DNA of 64,000 bases from Elmis aenea. Taxonomy: Eukaryota > Arthropoda > Insecta > Coleoptera > Elmidae. The position numbers and the translations under genes are program-made. The stretch covers positions 46,848,966 through 46,912,965 of the forward strand of contig OX393576.1 of assembly GCA_947652605.1 (NCBI GenBank). Reading direction: 5' to 3'. The notes beneath the pieces are model-generated. The model made no database searches, was not told the DNA's origin, and worked only from the letters and a program-made list of their open reading frames with translations. Positions 38,401 to 50,400 of the stretch are shown one piece after another (position 1 is the first letter of the stretch; every line of letters begins with the position of its first letter).

Positions 38401-41400
38401 AAAAAGTTATTTATTTTTAATATAAAACAGTTTAATTAAAAATCACTTTCTTGTCGAAATGCAGTACCAATAAAGAATAAGACTGCAATTAACAGAAAAA
38501 AAGAGTCTTGAAAATTTTCCACAAAAAATTCTTCGAAAAGATAAGTGTTTTTTAATTAAACTTAATTCTATTAATAAACAAATTGCTTAAATAATTCAAC
38601 GTCGCAACATGTAGAAGAAAATGGTTTTTGTATTATTGATGATGAAACATATAACCTATAAGGGCATGTTATTATTTTTATTTTCTATGGACAAGGAAAC
38701 ATTATTGCATATTTTAAAACTGTATCCATTATTTAAAGAAAAGCAACCGCCAATTGGAGTACATTTTTAGCTTAGTATTTTCCTTTACTTGTAAGCTTGT
38801 AAATGAAAAATAATTTTTGTAATAATACGATGAGATTTAAAAAGTTGACAACATATTACCATGTCTGTGTATATTGAAGTAGCCAAACTAATAGCTTTAG
38901 CAATATCTCCATTACATACATATACGTCAATATTATTATTTACTAACAGAATGTAACAGTATCTATCCTGCTGCACCCTCATATTACACTAATTCCGCGG
39001 AACGCCGTGAGCGCGTCACATGTCTGTACAATGGCCAGGTTCCCACACTACCATTCTGATGGCCTATTTATTCGGGACCGCTGATCTTTTGCTCCCTTTA
39101 AAATGCTGAATCAATAGATTAAATTGCGAGCGAATTGAATCCTGTATGAATCAGTGCGCCGAGCGCGAAAAGTGATTAAGATTTTAAAGATCTTTTTCAG
39201 AGCCCGTATCATTTTATCACTCTAAGTTAAACAGTTCTTTTTAGTCGCTTTTACATTTTTAAAAGAGCTAAAGGGATTTACTCTTTTATTAACGAGAGCT
39301 TTTTTACTTTGTAGACATAGCTAGCCGTGTTTCTGTATTAATTTTGATGCTTTCTTTTAGTACTTGCTCAACAGGCCGAAAATAAAATATCTAGGCTTAG
39401 CCAGGAATAACAAAACGCAGAGGATAAGATAATATGAACATAAATATGCGCATTTTACAGCAGTACAACATGAACGTGGGCCCCGGAAACCAAAAATGCA
39501 ACACAATTCTCAAAGTCAGATGTCACCTGCATCAGTGGGATTACAACATTTATCCTCAGGGGACAAGATACAGTCAGCATCGTCTACATTGCACTTTCCG
39601 CCAGCTTTCTTCGGGCCACCACAAGCTCACAAAACTTTGTTACCGCTATCATCGATAACAAATCCAACAGCACAGATGGATGCCATTCCTCCACCGATGT
39701 TTCATCCTCAAGCACTGCCTCCGCCACCTGGACTTCTGCAGATACTAATGTCAGCAGAAAAATGTCAAGTAAGAAAAGCAAATAAGTAGTATATTAATGA
39801 ATTTGCTGTATTTTGGCATAAAAGTATACTCTGAGAAATAAAATTACTATCTAAATATGCTATAATATATGAAACAGATATATTAGTGGTAATGTTCTAA
39901 AGATATCTGTCATATTTCCTGAATCCTCACTTTTAAGCCAAAGTTTTTTCTAAAAATCAATTCTTGATTTTGGAATAGGTTTTTTTCCGTTAGCTTAAAC
40001 ATCTTGTAATATCGGTGTTGAACTATTTTGTTCATTTTTCTAATTTTTTTTATCAATACTGCCAAAATTTAAAAAAAATTGGCAATTACTATGTAGATTT
40101 TTTTAAATAGTTAGATCCTAGTAATGCGCCTAAGTTTTTGAGGTACCTAATAACTTTACATCGCTGTTTATGTCCATAAACGTTGGTACCTACATATATT
40201 GAAAATAACCCAAGAAATAAAAGCTTAAGGCTTTAATAGATCTTTTCAACTTCCTTCTCTTTTTTGAAAATTTATTTTATTGCCTAAGATCTTTTGTTAG
40301 TAACCCCATTCATGTTCTCTGCGGTCGACCTCTTTTTATCTTTGTGGCTATTTCACTTTCTGGTAAACTCTTCGTTATTCTTGTAATCTGTTAATATGCC
40401 TTAACCATCATAATATTCGAATTTTTGCAATGATTGTTATCCTTTGTTGGCCATACATTTCCACTGTCCGGGCGACAGAAATTTCGGGGTCCGTTACTCT
40501 GATCGTTTGTGGGCCCCCTGATAAAATCGACAGCACCTCAAGCGTAACACTTGTAGTTTGATTTCACTTCCTTTGGCGCATGAGATAAGTCGGGTGGTCA
40601 CGTGTTTTTTCCGCTCTCGCGGAGACTGCTATAGGGGGGTTGACCCCCTCTTCAGTCGTTAGAGGTACAAGGATAGAGGGTAAGGATGTGGATAGTAAAG
40701 GATGGGCAAGGAAAGGTGGAAAGTACTGCCACAGCATTTGCCTTAACCATAGAGGAAACCACCTGAAACCTCTACAATGACAGTCGGCCCTGGGAATCGA
40801 ACCCGGGACCTCCCGATTACAAGTTACGTTGTTTTACCAACCAGCCACCAAGCTCGGTATGAGATAAGTAAGAACTGCACGCGTGCGGACGTTCTCTAGC
40901 ACATAGACGAGCGAAACGCGACGAAAGGTGACGCGGTTTTTTTTCGGGTTGGTGCCACCATTAAAAAGGAGCTATGTATAACAGTATACACAATTGTTAA
41001 TATTAATATTATTATAACCAACATACAAAGTGTTGTAATATATATAATTAGAAAGAAAATAATTGTTCATTTATAGAACATTTCGTTTATCTCGTTACTA
41101 GCTGTACTACTGTAATCCCCCCTTGTCGCTAGGCCAGTGGCGTAGTTAGGGTTTGTGCCGCCCGGGGCGATCCCTGAGTTTGCCGCCCCTCTCAATAAGG
41201 GTTACCATCTCTTGGTTTTTCTAAAAGCAAACAGAGATCGACACAAAAAAGCAGGGGAAGAACAAAATGCGCAGCAGGCGATGTTTTTAATTTTAGGTGT
41301 TCAAATGATTTGGAAGTTCTCTTACCAGTTACCACTGTTCGAAATTTTTGCACATCTCAATTTACAAATAATTAAACGAATGTTATCGCTATGCAACAAT

Positions 41401-44400
41401 TAGTTAATATAGAAAGGGATTTATACCTTAAACCAAATTTTTGCAATAGAACGGAGGTGAAAAATTTCTTTTACAATAGAGTTTAAAACTGCATGGGATT
41501 TAATGCTTAAAATAAATGAAATGTTTCAGAATGTCATTGAATGGTTGGTACCCTATCATAAATATTATTACTTGGAATTTATGTCGTTACAAGGGGGCGA
41601 GTTTTTAGTGTAGTCAGGTCGACTAGCCCGTTTTACCCTCTACCTTCGATAAGATTTTTTTTATGTGAATTTTTCATTGGGACTAGCGCTAGTGCCACTG
41701 ATTATTATATCTACTGTTCCTTCATTACCCCAAGATTTAAATTTTTACCCCATGTGGGTATTTGGGTAGACTAAAAGTGCTACCCAAAAAAAAAAGCCGT
41801 CCGGGGCGAACCGCCCCCCCCTTGCTACGCCACTGCGCCGGGCCTGCATTTCCACGACTTTCTAAAGTGTTTTTCTTCTCCAACAGTCTCCTGAATATCC
41901 TCCTTTCCCATACTTCCAGTTTCGTTACTAGTTCTTTATTTCGCATGCATCGAAAACTGCTAGGCGTCGTTCTTACTTAGAGCGTTGGAGCCCCACATTT
42001 CTATTTTTTTGTCAATAAATGTACAATAACTAGGTAAAATAGTTTTTGACACCTATCGGCATTTACTTATGCTAGGAAATCGCTTATTGAAAAACATTAT
42101 CGTTAATTTTATAAAGCGCCATCCAACAACGCGTGTTATTTTATTAGTTTTGGTACTACATTTCTGCTTCAGTTTTTTTTTTTACGCTGATTCAATCTTA
42201 TTCAAAGAGGTTAATTTTTAAGTTTATCAAAAAAGTTTTGTTTTTCCAGCATATTTAAAAGTCTATAGAATATTTAATTTTATGTGTACCATTTGCGCTA
42301 CACGCTGTGTGATTTTGTTTTCCGTGTTAAAATAACGATAAATTTAAGGATTTACTCTTTAAATTTATGGTTCTTTTTATTTTGAAGTAACTTACAGTGT
42401 TGGTTATTGTATATTTCCGATATTTTTAATCATATTTATTCCACAGTCACCGAAAATAACAATGGACATAAATACGCATCGATACCTAAAAGCCCTTTTG
42501 TCTTTTGGAACCCTCATTATGACTTATTCGCTCGAAGCTTACAATCAAATTTAATAGAAAATAAAGTCCAGTTAAAAATCGCTTATTTTACTCATGAAGC
42601 ATATTTTCTAGAAAAATTAAGTATATGTTTTGAGACTTTGGTCACTTTATCAGTTGCAGTTTTATTATTTATTTGGAAATAAGATTGCCACCGACAAAGA
42701 GATGAAAGTGTTGAGAATGGTTCAGCATTTCTATAAGATATTCTTTATGAAAAAATGATTTTTAATTAAAATTAATTATATTAGATAAATTAATTAATGG
42801 CTTCATCAAGCATTTATAAAATTAAGTTTATACTTTAACGTACAACTTTTAAATAGTTTTCATTAAGCTTGTTTTACACTTGTAGTAAAAACACGATTTT
42901 ATAACAATTTTTCTCGCAGGAATTAGTGTGGGGGACTAAACTGCAACTAGATGCCACTAATAACTCTTCGTCTGCGTTAAATTCAGCAAGTGGAGTATTC
43001 ACTGTAGCAACTCCCAGCCCTACTTTGGCTTTATCCTTATCTCCAACTTGGGAAATTCTTCAGGTATTAACATTTAAACATTAATGAAGATAGACGTGAC
43101 ACATTTTTCACATTAAGTACTAGATACATAAAAATCACGCGACGAGGAAAGATTGGTATCCCCCATCGAATGTTCAAATTTACAAAAATATTCACTTAAA
43201 ATTTCAAGTGTAGCACAAGTGCGATGTGCAAATGTTCGGATTTACAAGGGCCGGAATGTTAACTATAGTATATCTCAAATAAAATTGCTCATATCGGCTT
43301 AAGCAGTTAGGACATCCCAGGTACATGCACAATCTTGGATTATAAACCTTAAATGATTTGTATGGCACAACACCTTAAATCATAATCGTATACCACATCT
43401 TTTTAATTGCTTATGGTCATTATGCTCAAAGAAAAGCAATTAAGAAGATGTGGTATACGATTATGATTTAAGGTGTTGTGCCATACAAATCATTTAAGGT
43501 TTATAATCCAAGATTGTGCATGTACCTGGGATGTCCTAACTGCTTAAGCCGATATGAGCAATTTTATTTGAGATATACTATAGCTAAATTGTTGAAAGAA
43601 ATTTTTAGGATATGGCAAAACAATTCCGCAAATAAAAGTACGGAGATACAAACACGCGCACATGCGTATAGTCTAAAATAAATATCTCAAAACAATTGAT
43701 TAACGTGAATCTCTAAGCTGAAAATATGTTAATGCACGTTCAAAAGACTGACAATGCACGTGTCGACCACGTGCAAATAATTTGTGCAGATCTCCACCCT
43801 CGAAAGTTAATTTGCCCTTCTGAAAGTAGGAGTGGTGAACTTATATTGACTTGTTGGCATTCGCGTTGACTTTTCATCCGTTTTCGCAGTTGGCTGTTGT
43901 AAAACCAGCCCACTCACACTTCATACAGTAAGAGACACCCCCGACTCAACACTTATTATTTTCGCAAACATTTAACAATTAAGCACCTGATTTATGTTTA
44001 AAAAAATTGTTTTTATATTAATTTCAGGAAACTACTGCGAGGTTGTTGTTTATGGCGGTGCGCTGGGTGCGATGCCTGGCACCGTTTCAGACTTTAAGTA
44101 AACACGATCAGCTTTTATTATTGCAAGAATCGTGGAAAGATCTTTTCCTTTTACATCTGGCGCAGTGGTCAGTTCCATGGGATTTGTCGGCTTTATTAAG
44201 CTGCCCTCAGGCTCGTGAACGATTACCTTCAGATCCGCATACTGCCATGGAAATTAAAACCATTCAAGTAAGTAACTGGCTACTTACTGAAATCTCAAAA
44301 CAGGTTTATTTCCCAAATACGTACAAGGTGGTTTCGGTAACGTGTAAACACTGTGCAGAATTATATTTGGTTCCCCATTTATTAATAACATCTACATACA

Positions 44401-47400
44401 GGGTGTCCCCGTTATCACCGCAAATATTTTAAGTGGTGATAAAGAACCTTTTTCTAAGAAAAAATTTTAAGTAAGACTTTTTCTAAAATCAAGTGCTAAG
44501 CAGATTTCAACACTTACTTGATTTTTTTACACTTCTGCATTTATAAGACTCTGTCGCCGAAAATATCAATTTTATCGTAAAATACCTTGTAGCTTTCTAA
44601 TTCTAATAGAGCATGAAATTCTCTACAAAATTGATTATAATTATTTTTTGTCTACAGGCAATGGTTTAAAAGTTATAAGGCAGTTTGTACAAAAGAATGT
44701 GAAAAATTTAAAAACTTTAATTGTTTCTTAAGTCTGTTTTATACTACACTATTTTTTCGTTTAAGAAAATCGTATACGATTTTCTAGTACGGTGTCAATC
44801 AGAAATTACAAATCTTGAACGAAAAATTCGTATGAAATTAGAACCTGTCCTATATCTGTCCCATTTTAGAATGGGCGTGTTCTTTAGCATGGGCGCATGC
44901 GTATTTTACTGCAACTGTATCTGACCGCATGTCATTTGTGGGTTAGGTTAACTGAAACAATCAAACGATGTTAAATACTACTTATTACCGTTGTCCCTCA
45001 CAATTTATTTTGTAGGAATAAATATGTAGAATGGAACAAGTGTTAAATATACGTTAAATTTGAAAATGATTCGCTTTCTGTTGTGATCAAATTGAACATT
45101 TTCGTACCAAAAAATAGTACAGTGTAAGAGGTTCATATTTTCCATGCTAAATTCTTGAACGAAATTTTTGTATCAAAAATCGTATACGATTTTCTTAAAC
45201 GAAAAAATAGTGTAGTATAAAACAGTCTTTAGACTTTGCAACCGCTGTATCTTTAAAACGAAAGGTTGTACAAAAAAACCGACGGCCCATTTCGGATACC
45301 AAATTTTATGGGGTACAACTTTGGTCTAGTGAAATTTTTGGAAAATCAAACCGATTTTTAGGAAAAGCTGAAAATAAGGAACAAAGTGCAAAAAAAAATG
45401 CCTAGAAATATTGTTTTGTCGAGATCCTCGAGATTCTCGATCTCGACAGTATTTTTACATAAAGAAAAACTACGAAAAGTTTTAATAAATATTTTATTTA
45501 TAAATTTTTGGAAACCACTTACAAATTAAACTTTTTATTTATTTTAAATATTGTGTAATAAATTTACAAGATTGCCAAGCATTGAGGCACAGCAATGCCC
45601 TTGCGGACTCTCTGTCAAGCCTGTTGCGGTGTTTCCGAATAATCAGGCCAGCTTTCGAAAACTGTGGACTTGTTAAATAGGACATTTAAATTAAAAGAAC
45701 CCATTTCGTCAGAATCGGAATCATCTGGTCCAGAATCGGCTGATAATTGATTTTGGTTTGGTGAATTATCTCTGAAGTAAAAGTTTTTATAGACTTCCTC
45801 AAATTGTTGTATTTCTGTCGGCCCCAGGACGTTAGTGCAAATGTTACATTAAATACGTAATTGTGAATATATCTTTCAAAATAACCGATTCGTACGTGGA
45901 GTGCACTCCAGTGTTAAAAAATTCAAATAAAATTTGTTTACCCTTTTAAGTCTTTTTTTTTGAGTGATCTTTGCTGCCCTTGAAAAAATTAAAGAAATAA
46001 ATGCATGCATCTAATAATATGCGTTCCCATTATTTGCTTACACAGGGGAAGCACCGAACTTGAAACAACAGCGTTCTTTCTGTATATCATCAGGGACACT
46101 TAGTTAAAGCATTGCAATGTATAAATTCGGTTTGCACGAACTTAAAATTCGAGACTCGAGATTCTCGAATTCGAGACCGAGATTGCACGTTCGAGAATTT
46201 TCGAGATCGAGATCGAGATTTAACTTTCGAGAATTTTCGAGATCGAGATCGAGAATGAATAAATCTCGTCTCGTCTCGTCTCGTGGCAACACTACCTCTA
46301 TCACCACTTAAAACATTTGCGGTGATAACGGGGACACCCCGATATATCAAAAATATCATTTTAAAATTTATCATAATTATTCTGTGAATCAGCTCAAAAT
46401 TGCCACCTTCTATTTTTTAAGCAAATATGAACGCCAAGCTGACTTTATTGAGAATAATAAAAACTAGCACCCCTTTATATTATTTAATTCTTTGCCTGTT
46501 GTTTGAGCTTAAATTGTCAAACTCAAGTTGGTTAGGACCTGGTTTTTCAGGTTCATAAATTATGGAAATAGAGAAAAAATAGAGTTGACCGAGAGCATTT
46601 TACTATTATGATTTATTATTATTACAAAAAAGTTGCAAAGTAATTTTAGAAATAGCTTACAGCGAAGAAGTATCTTTCTGGGCTACAATTTGCCGCTAAT
46701 ATAAAAAATTTAAACGCGAAAATAATTCTCACAGGAGTTTTTAAAAATACGCAGAACGACCTCTTGTTGTCAAAAACACAGCTGCTGTTAAATACAATAT
46801 TAAAGATGCGATAAAGCTACATAAAATATGGAGCGTCAACTTAAGATTGGATCTTCAGCTGTTAGAACAATCGTCCGCAATCACCTGAATTTTAAAAAAG
46901 TTGCCAGTCGTTTTGTGTCGCATAATCTCTCTGATTGTGTGACCCAAAAAGCAGATCGTGTAAGAATTTGCCATATACAGGGTGTTTCAGACCACCCGCA
47001 CCAGCACTTTTATTCGAAAATGCGACGTCTGACAAAGATGGGGAAAAAAATTATCACAAAAGTGCATATGTAGAATTGACTGACGCTATAGCGGTCTTCG
47101 TGAATGGCCAAATCCGGAAGAAACTTTAAAAACTTAAATAGAACCATCCGGTTTTTATTGCAAAATTTTTTGATTATCTGTATCGTTTGTGATCCATTGG
47201 ACCTAAATCATAACATTTAAAACTCTATTCGCATGTAGGTAACTGAGTTCTGGACACCCCTCTTTTTATTTAGATTTGTATTATTTTAAATGAAATGTTA
47301 GACATGATATGTGTGAAAAACCTGATTATTTGAACATGTACACTATTGTTTTACTTCCGGTATCGCGGGAAATGACCCTAAGTTTGTTATTTCAAATGAA

Positions 47401-50400
47401 ACACCCTGTATATTATTACATTTTTGATTATCAGTATAGTAGTTTACTTAAAATTTTTTTGTATAGTTGTATAGTTTGTAATGTATAGTTTGTAATCCAT
47501 TGGACCTAAATCATAACAACATTTAAAACCCTATTCGCATGTAACTGAGTTCTGGACACCCCCTTTTTTTATTTAGTTTTGTATTTATTTAAATAAAATT
47601 TTAGACATATGATATGTGTAAAAAAACGATTATTTGTATATTTGTACACTATTGTTTCACTTCCGTTTGTTATTTCATATGGAACACCCTGTATATTTTT
47701 ACATTTTAGGAAACAGGAACCAATTTTGAATATGACTGCACTTTTTTGGTTAATATAGGTACCACTACCATTCCGCTAAAAAAAATACTCGCACTCAATA
47801 AAAAAAAACCTTTTCGGCCAAAGATTATTTGAGGTTATAAACATTATACAAAATAGTGCAGTTGTATTCAAAATTGCTTCCTGTTTCCTACAATGTAAAA
47901 ATATACAGGGTGTACCATATGAAATAACAAACTTAGGGTCATTTTCGGCGAAAGCGGAAGTGAAACAATAGAGTACTTACATATGTTCAAATAATCGTTT
48001 TTTTTACACATATCATACGTCTAAAATTTTATTTAAATAAATACAAAACTAAATAAAAAAAGGGGGTGTCTGTCCAGAACTCAGTTACATGCGAATAGGA
48101 TTTTAAATGTTGTTATGATTTAGGTCCAATGGATTACAAACTATGCAAACTATACAACTATACAAAAAAATTTTAAGTAAAAATTTTTTTTTTTCTTAAA
48201 TAGTTTTCTAATTATGGAATAAAAACCGGATGGTTCTATTTAAGTTTTTACAGTTACTTCCGGAGTTGGCCACTTCCGGATTAATCACGAAAACCGCTAT
48301 AGCGTCAGTCAATTCTACATATGCACTTTTGTGGTAATTTTTTTCCCCCCATCTTTGTCGTCGCATTATCGAATAAAAGTGCTGGTACTGGTGGTCTAAA
48401 ATCCTGTATATTTTCTCAATAACGACGGGCGCTCATTTTTTCCCAAATTGTGACAAACGATAAAACGTATTCTCTTTTTCGACGTACTTATCTACGAAGA
48501 GAGTTGATTATAGATTCACAAAGATGAGAAAACTCCAACAATGACAAAAAAGTAGGATGGTAACGTAAACAGTTTTCTTCGCGAGTACGATCTAGTCCAG
48601 CGGTCGCCAAACTTTTTGACCTCACGGACCAGTTAATTCATAATTTAAATCCCGCGGACCACTAATAGGATTTTAATGCATCTTAAAACATAACTTAACA
48701 TGATGAGTAAGTATATTCCACATTTTTCTGCGGACCAGCGAAATTTTCTCGCGGACCACTAGTGGTCCGCGGACCACCACTTTGGCAACCGCTGATCTAG
48801 TCAATGCAATTACGTTAGATACACCGAAAACAGTTACAGCGAAATGACAGACAGAAAAATGTTTGCCTGCCTGAAGTATTTAGTATAGTTCCAAAAAAGA
48901 GGATTATACTCCATCACGACAATACACTTTCTGTTCCGCAATGTTGTAGACTGATTTTTTTTACGCTGTTAGTGGAGACATATGTAAACGACAACGACAA
49001 ACGAACTATAGCGCTGTGACGCTCAATACTTCAACTACATTTCGTAAATGTTTCATGGTCCTACAATATTCCCACAGACAGAGGCGGATTTAACGGCGGG
49101 CGCACCGGGCGCGCGCCCTGGGCCCCGACTTCTGAAGGGCCCCGCAAAACCCTAACTATTCATTTAAAAAGATGGTTTACATGTATTTTTATTTTCCCTG
49201 TCTCTCTTTTTTTTTAAGGGGCCCAATATTTTCTTCTGCGCCCGGGGCCTCAAACGACTTTAATCCGCCTCTGCCCACAGAACACAATATTCCTACAGTT
49301 ATGATGACAGAAATGACAGTGCATGTTTGACCAGAGTCGAAGAAACTCGATAGAGCAAGGAGCAACAACAAATTTTGTTTTAAATTGGTCAAAACAGCCT
49401 CCGAAACGCACAAAATGATTAAAATGATGTATGGAAGTGAGGCTAATGGACGTGCTATGGCTTTTCAGTGGTTTGCTATATTTCGCGACGGCAAAGAAGA
49501 CTTGGAAGACGACCAACACTCGGCTCGGCCGAAAACGACTCGCTCAGTGGAGAATATCGAAAGAGTGCACGAAGTACACAATTAATTCGATTTAGAGTGA
49601 CTGCCATACAATAAACAGAGATTATTATTTGACTGTTCTACAGCAGTTATTGGCAGAGATTCATCAAGTTCGTCCTCAGTACCACGAGCAAGGAAGCTGG
49701 TCGCTACTACACGATAACGCACCATCACACAAGTCTCAACTTATTCGAGAGGAAACCACCTGAAACCTCTACAATGACAGTCGGCCTTGGGAATCGAACC
49801 CACGACCTCCCGATTACAAGTTAGGTTGTTAACACAACCAGCCACCAGCTTGGTAGTTCTTAAGCAGTAAAAATTAAGAATGGCAACATTTATCGCTTCT
49901 AAATTTAATTACTTGGAACACATTTCAAATAAAATCTAAAAAAATATTTACCGCGTTGTTTACTCTCAATAGACTTAGCTTTGCCTTCGTATTTGAGTGG
50001 TTCAGCGCTTCACAAAAGTGTATTTCTATTATATTTACACGACCATAAGTGGCTGTTGTACACTATGAGCTTTTCATTTCAGGAAATAATGTGTCGTTTC
50101 AGACAAATATCTCCAGATGGCAGCGAATGTGGATGCATGAAAGCTGTAGTACTCTTTACTCCAGGTAAAAACGAAGTACAACAATGTAAAAATGTCACTA
50201 ATTTATATTTATAGAAACTCCAGGCTTATGCGACGTGCAGCCCGTAGAAATGCTACAAGACCAAGCCCAATGCATCCTGGGAGATTATGTTCGAACACGA
50301 TATCCACGACAGCCAACTCGATTTGGTCGCCTGCTTCTTCTAGTACCCAGTCTTCGTGCCATCAGGCCCCTCACTGTTGAACTGCTATTTTTTAAAGACA

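Larger units (their letters stand above)
14674..39460 (+). other. dsf: dsf intron 3 (24.8 kb)
   Basis: It starts GTGAGT and ends TTTTACAG. It separates the DNA-binding exons from hinge and LBD exons and is filled with transposons (listed separately) and several GC-richer islands. Joining across it restores GAC-GCA-GTA (Asp-Ala-Val), the expected start of the conserved C-terminal extension, so the call does not depend on ORF length. Confidence 0.9.
39769..42919 (+). other. dsf: dsf intron 4
   Basis: It runs from donor GTAAGA to acceptor TCTCGCAG. It contains a LINE remnant broken by a tRNA-derived SINE and a hAT-type MITE. The last kilobase is AT-rich with no feature seen. Confidence 0.85.
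44401..46340. mobile_element. TIR element with GGGTGTCCCCGTTATCACCG ends, split by other elements
   Basis: GGGTGTCCCCGTTATCACCG at 44401 continues GCAAATATTTTAAGTGGTGA and is inverted almost exactly at 46297-46340, about 43 bp per arm. The body holds a nested MITE (44734-45225) and a hAT fossil (about 45400-46290). Confidence 0.7.
44268..50082 (+). other. dsf: dsf intron 6 (5.8 kb), packed with transposons
   Basis: It starts GTAAGT and ends CATTTCAG. It contains at least six mobile-element copies, several nested, listed separately. Confidence 0.88.

Noticed and set aside
39434..39658. Alternative open frame over dsf exon 4
   Set aside because: It does not give the conserved [12 protein letters not shown] extension and does not join the exon 3 phase.
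40790..40850. Functional tRNA gene
   Set aside because: A and B boxes are present but the acceptor stem and cloverleaf are not complete, and a second copy with the same non-tRNA body shows it is a SINE.
46090..46374. ORF with an RS-rich peptide resembling an SR protein
   Set aside because: The RS pattern arises from the TCGAGA/GATCGA tandem DNA repeat, appears in several frames and both strands, and lies at a hAT terminus.
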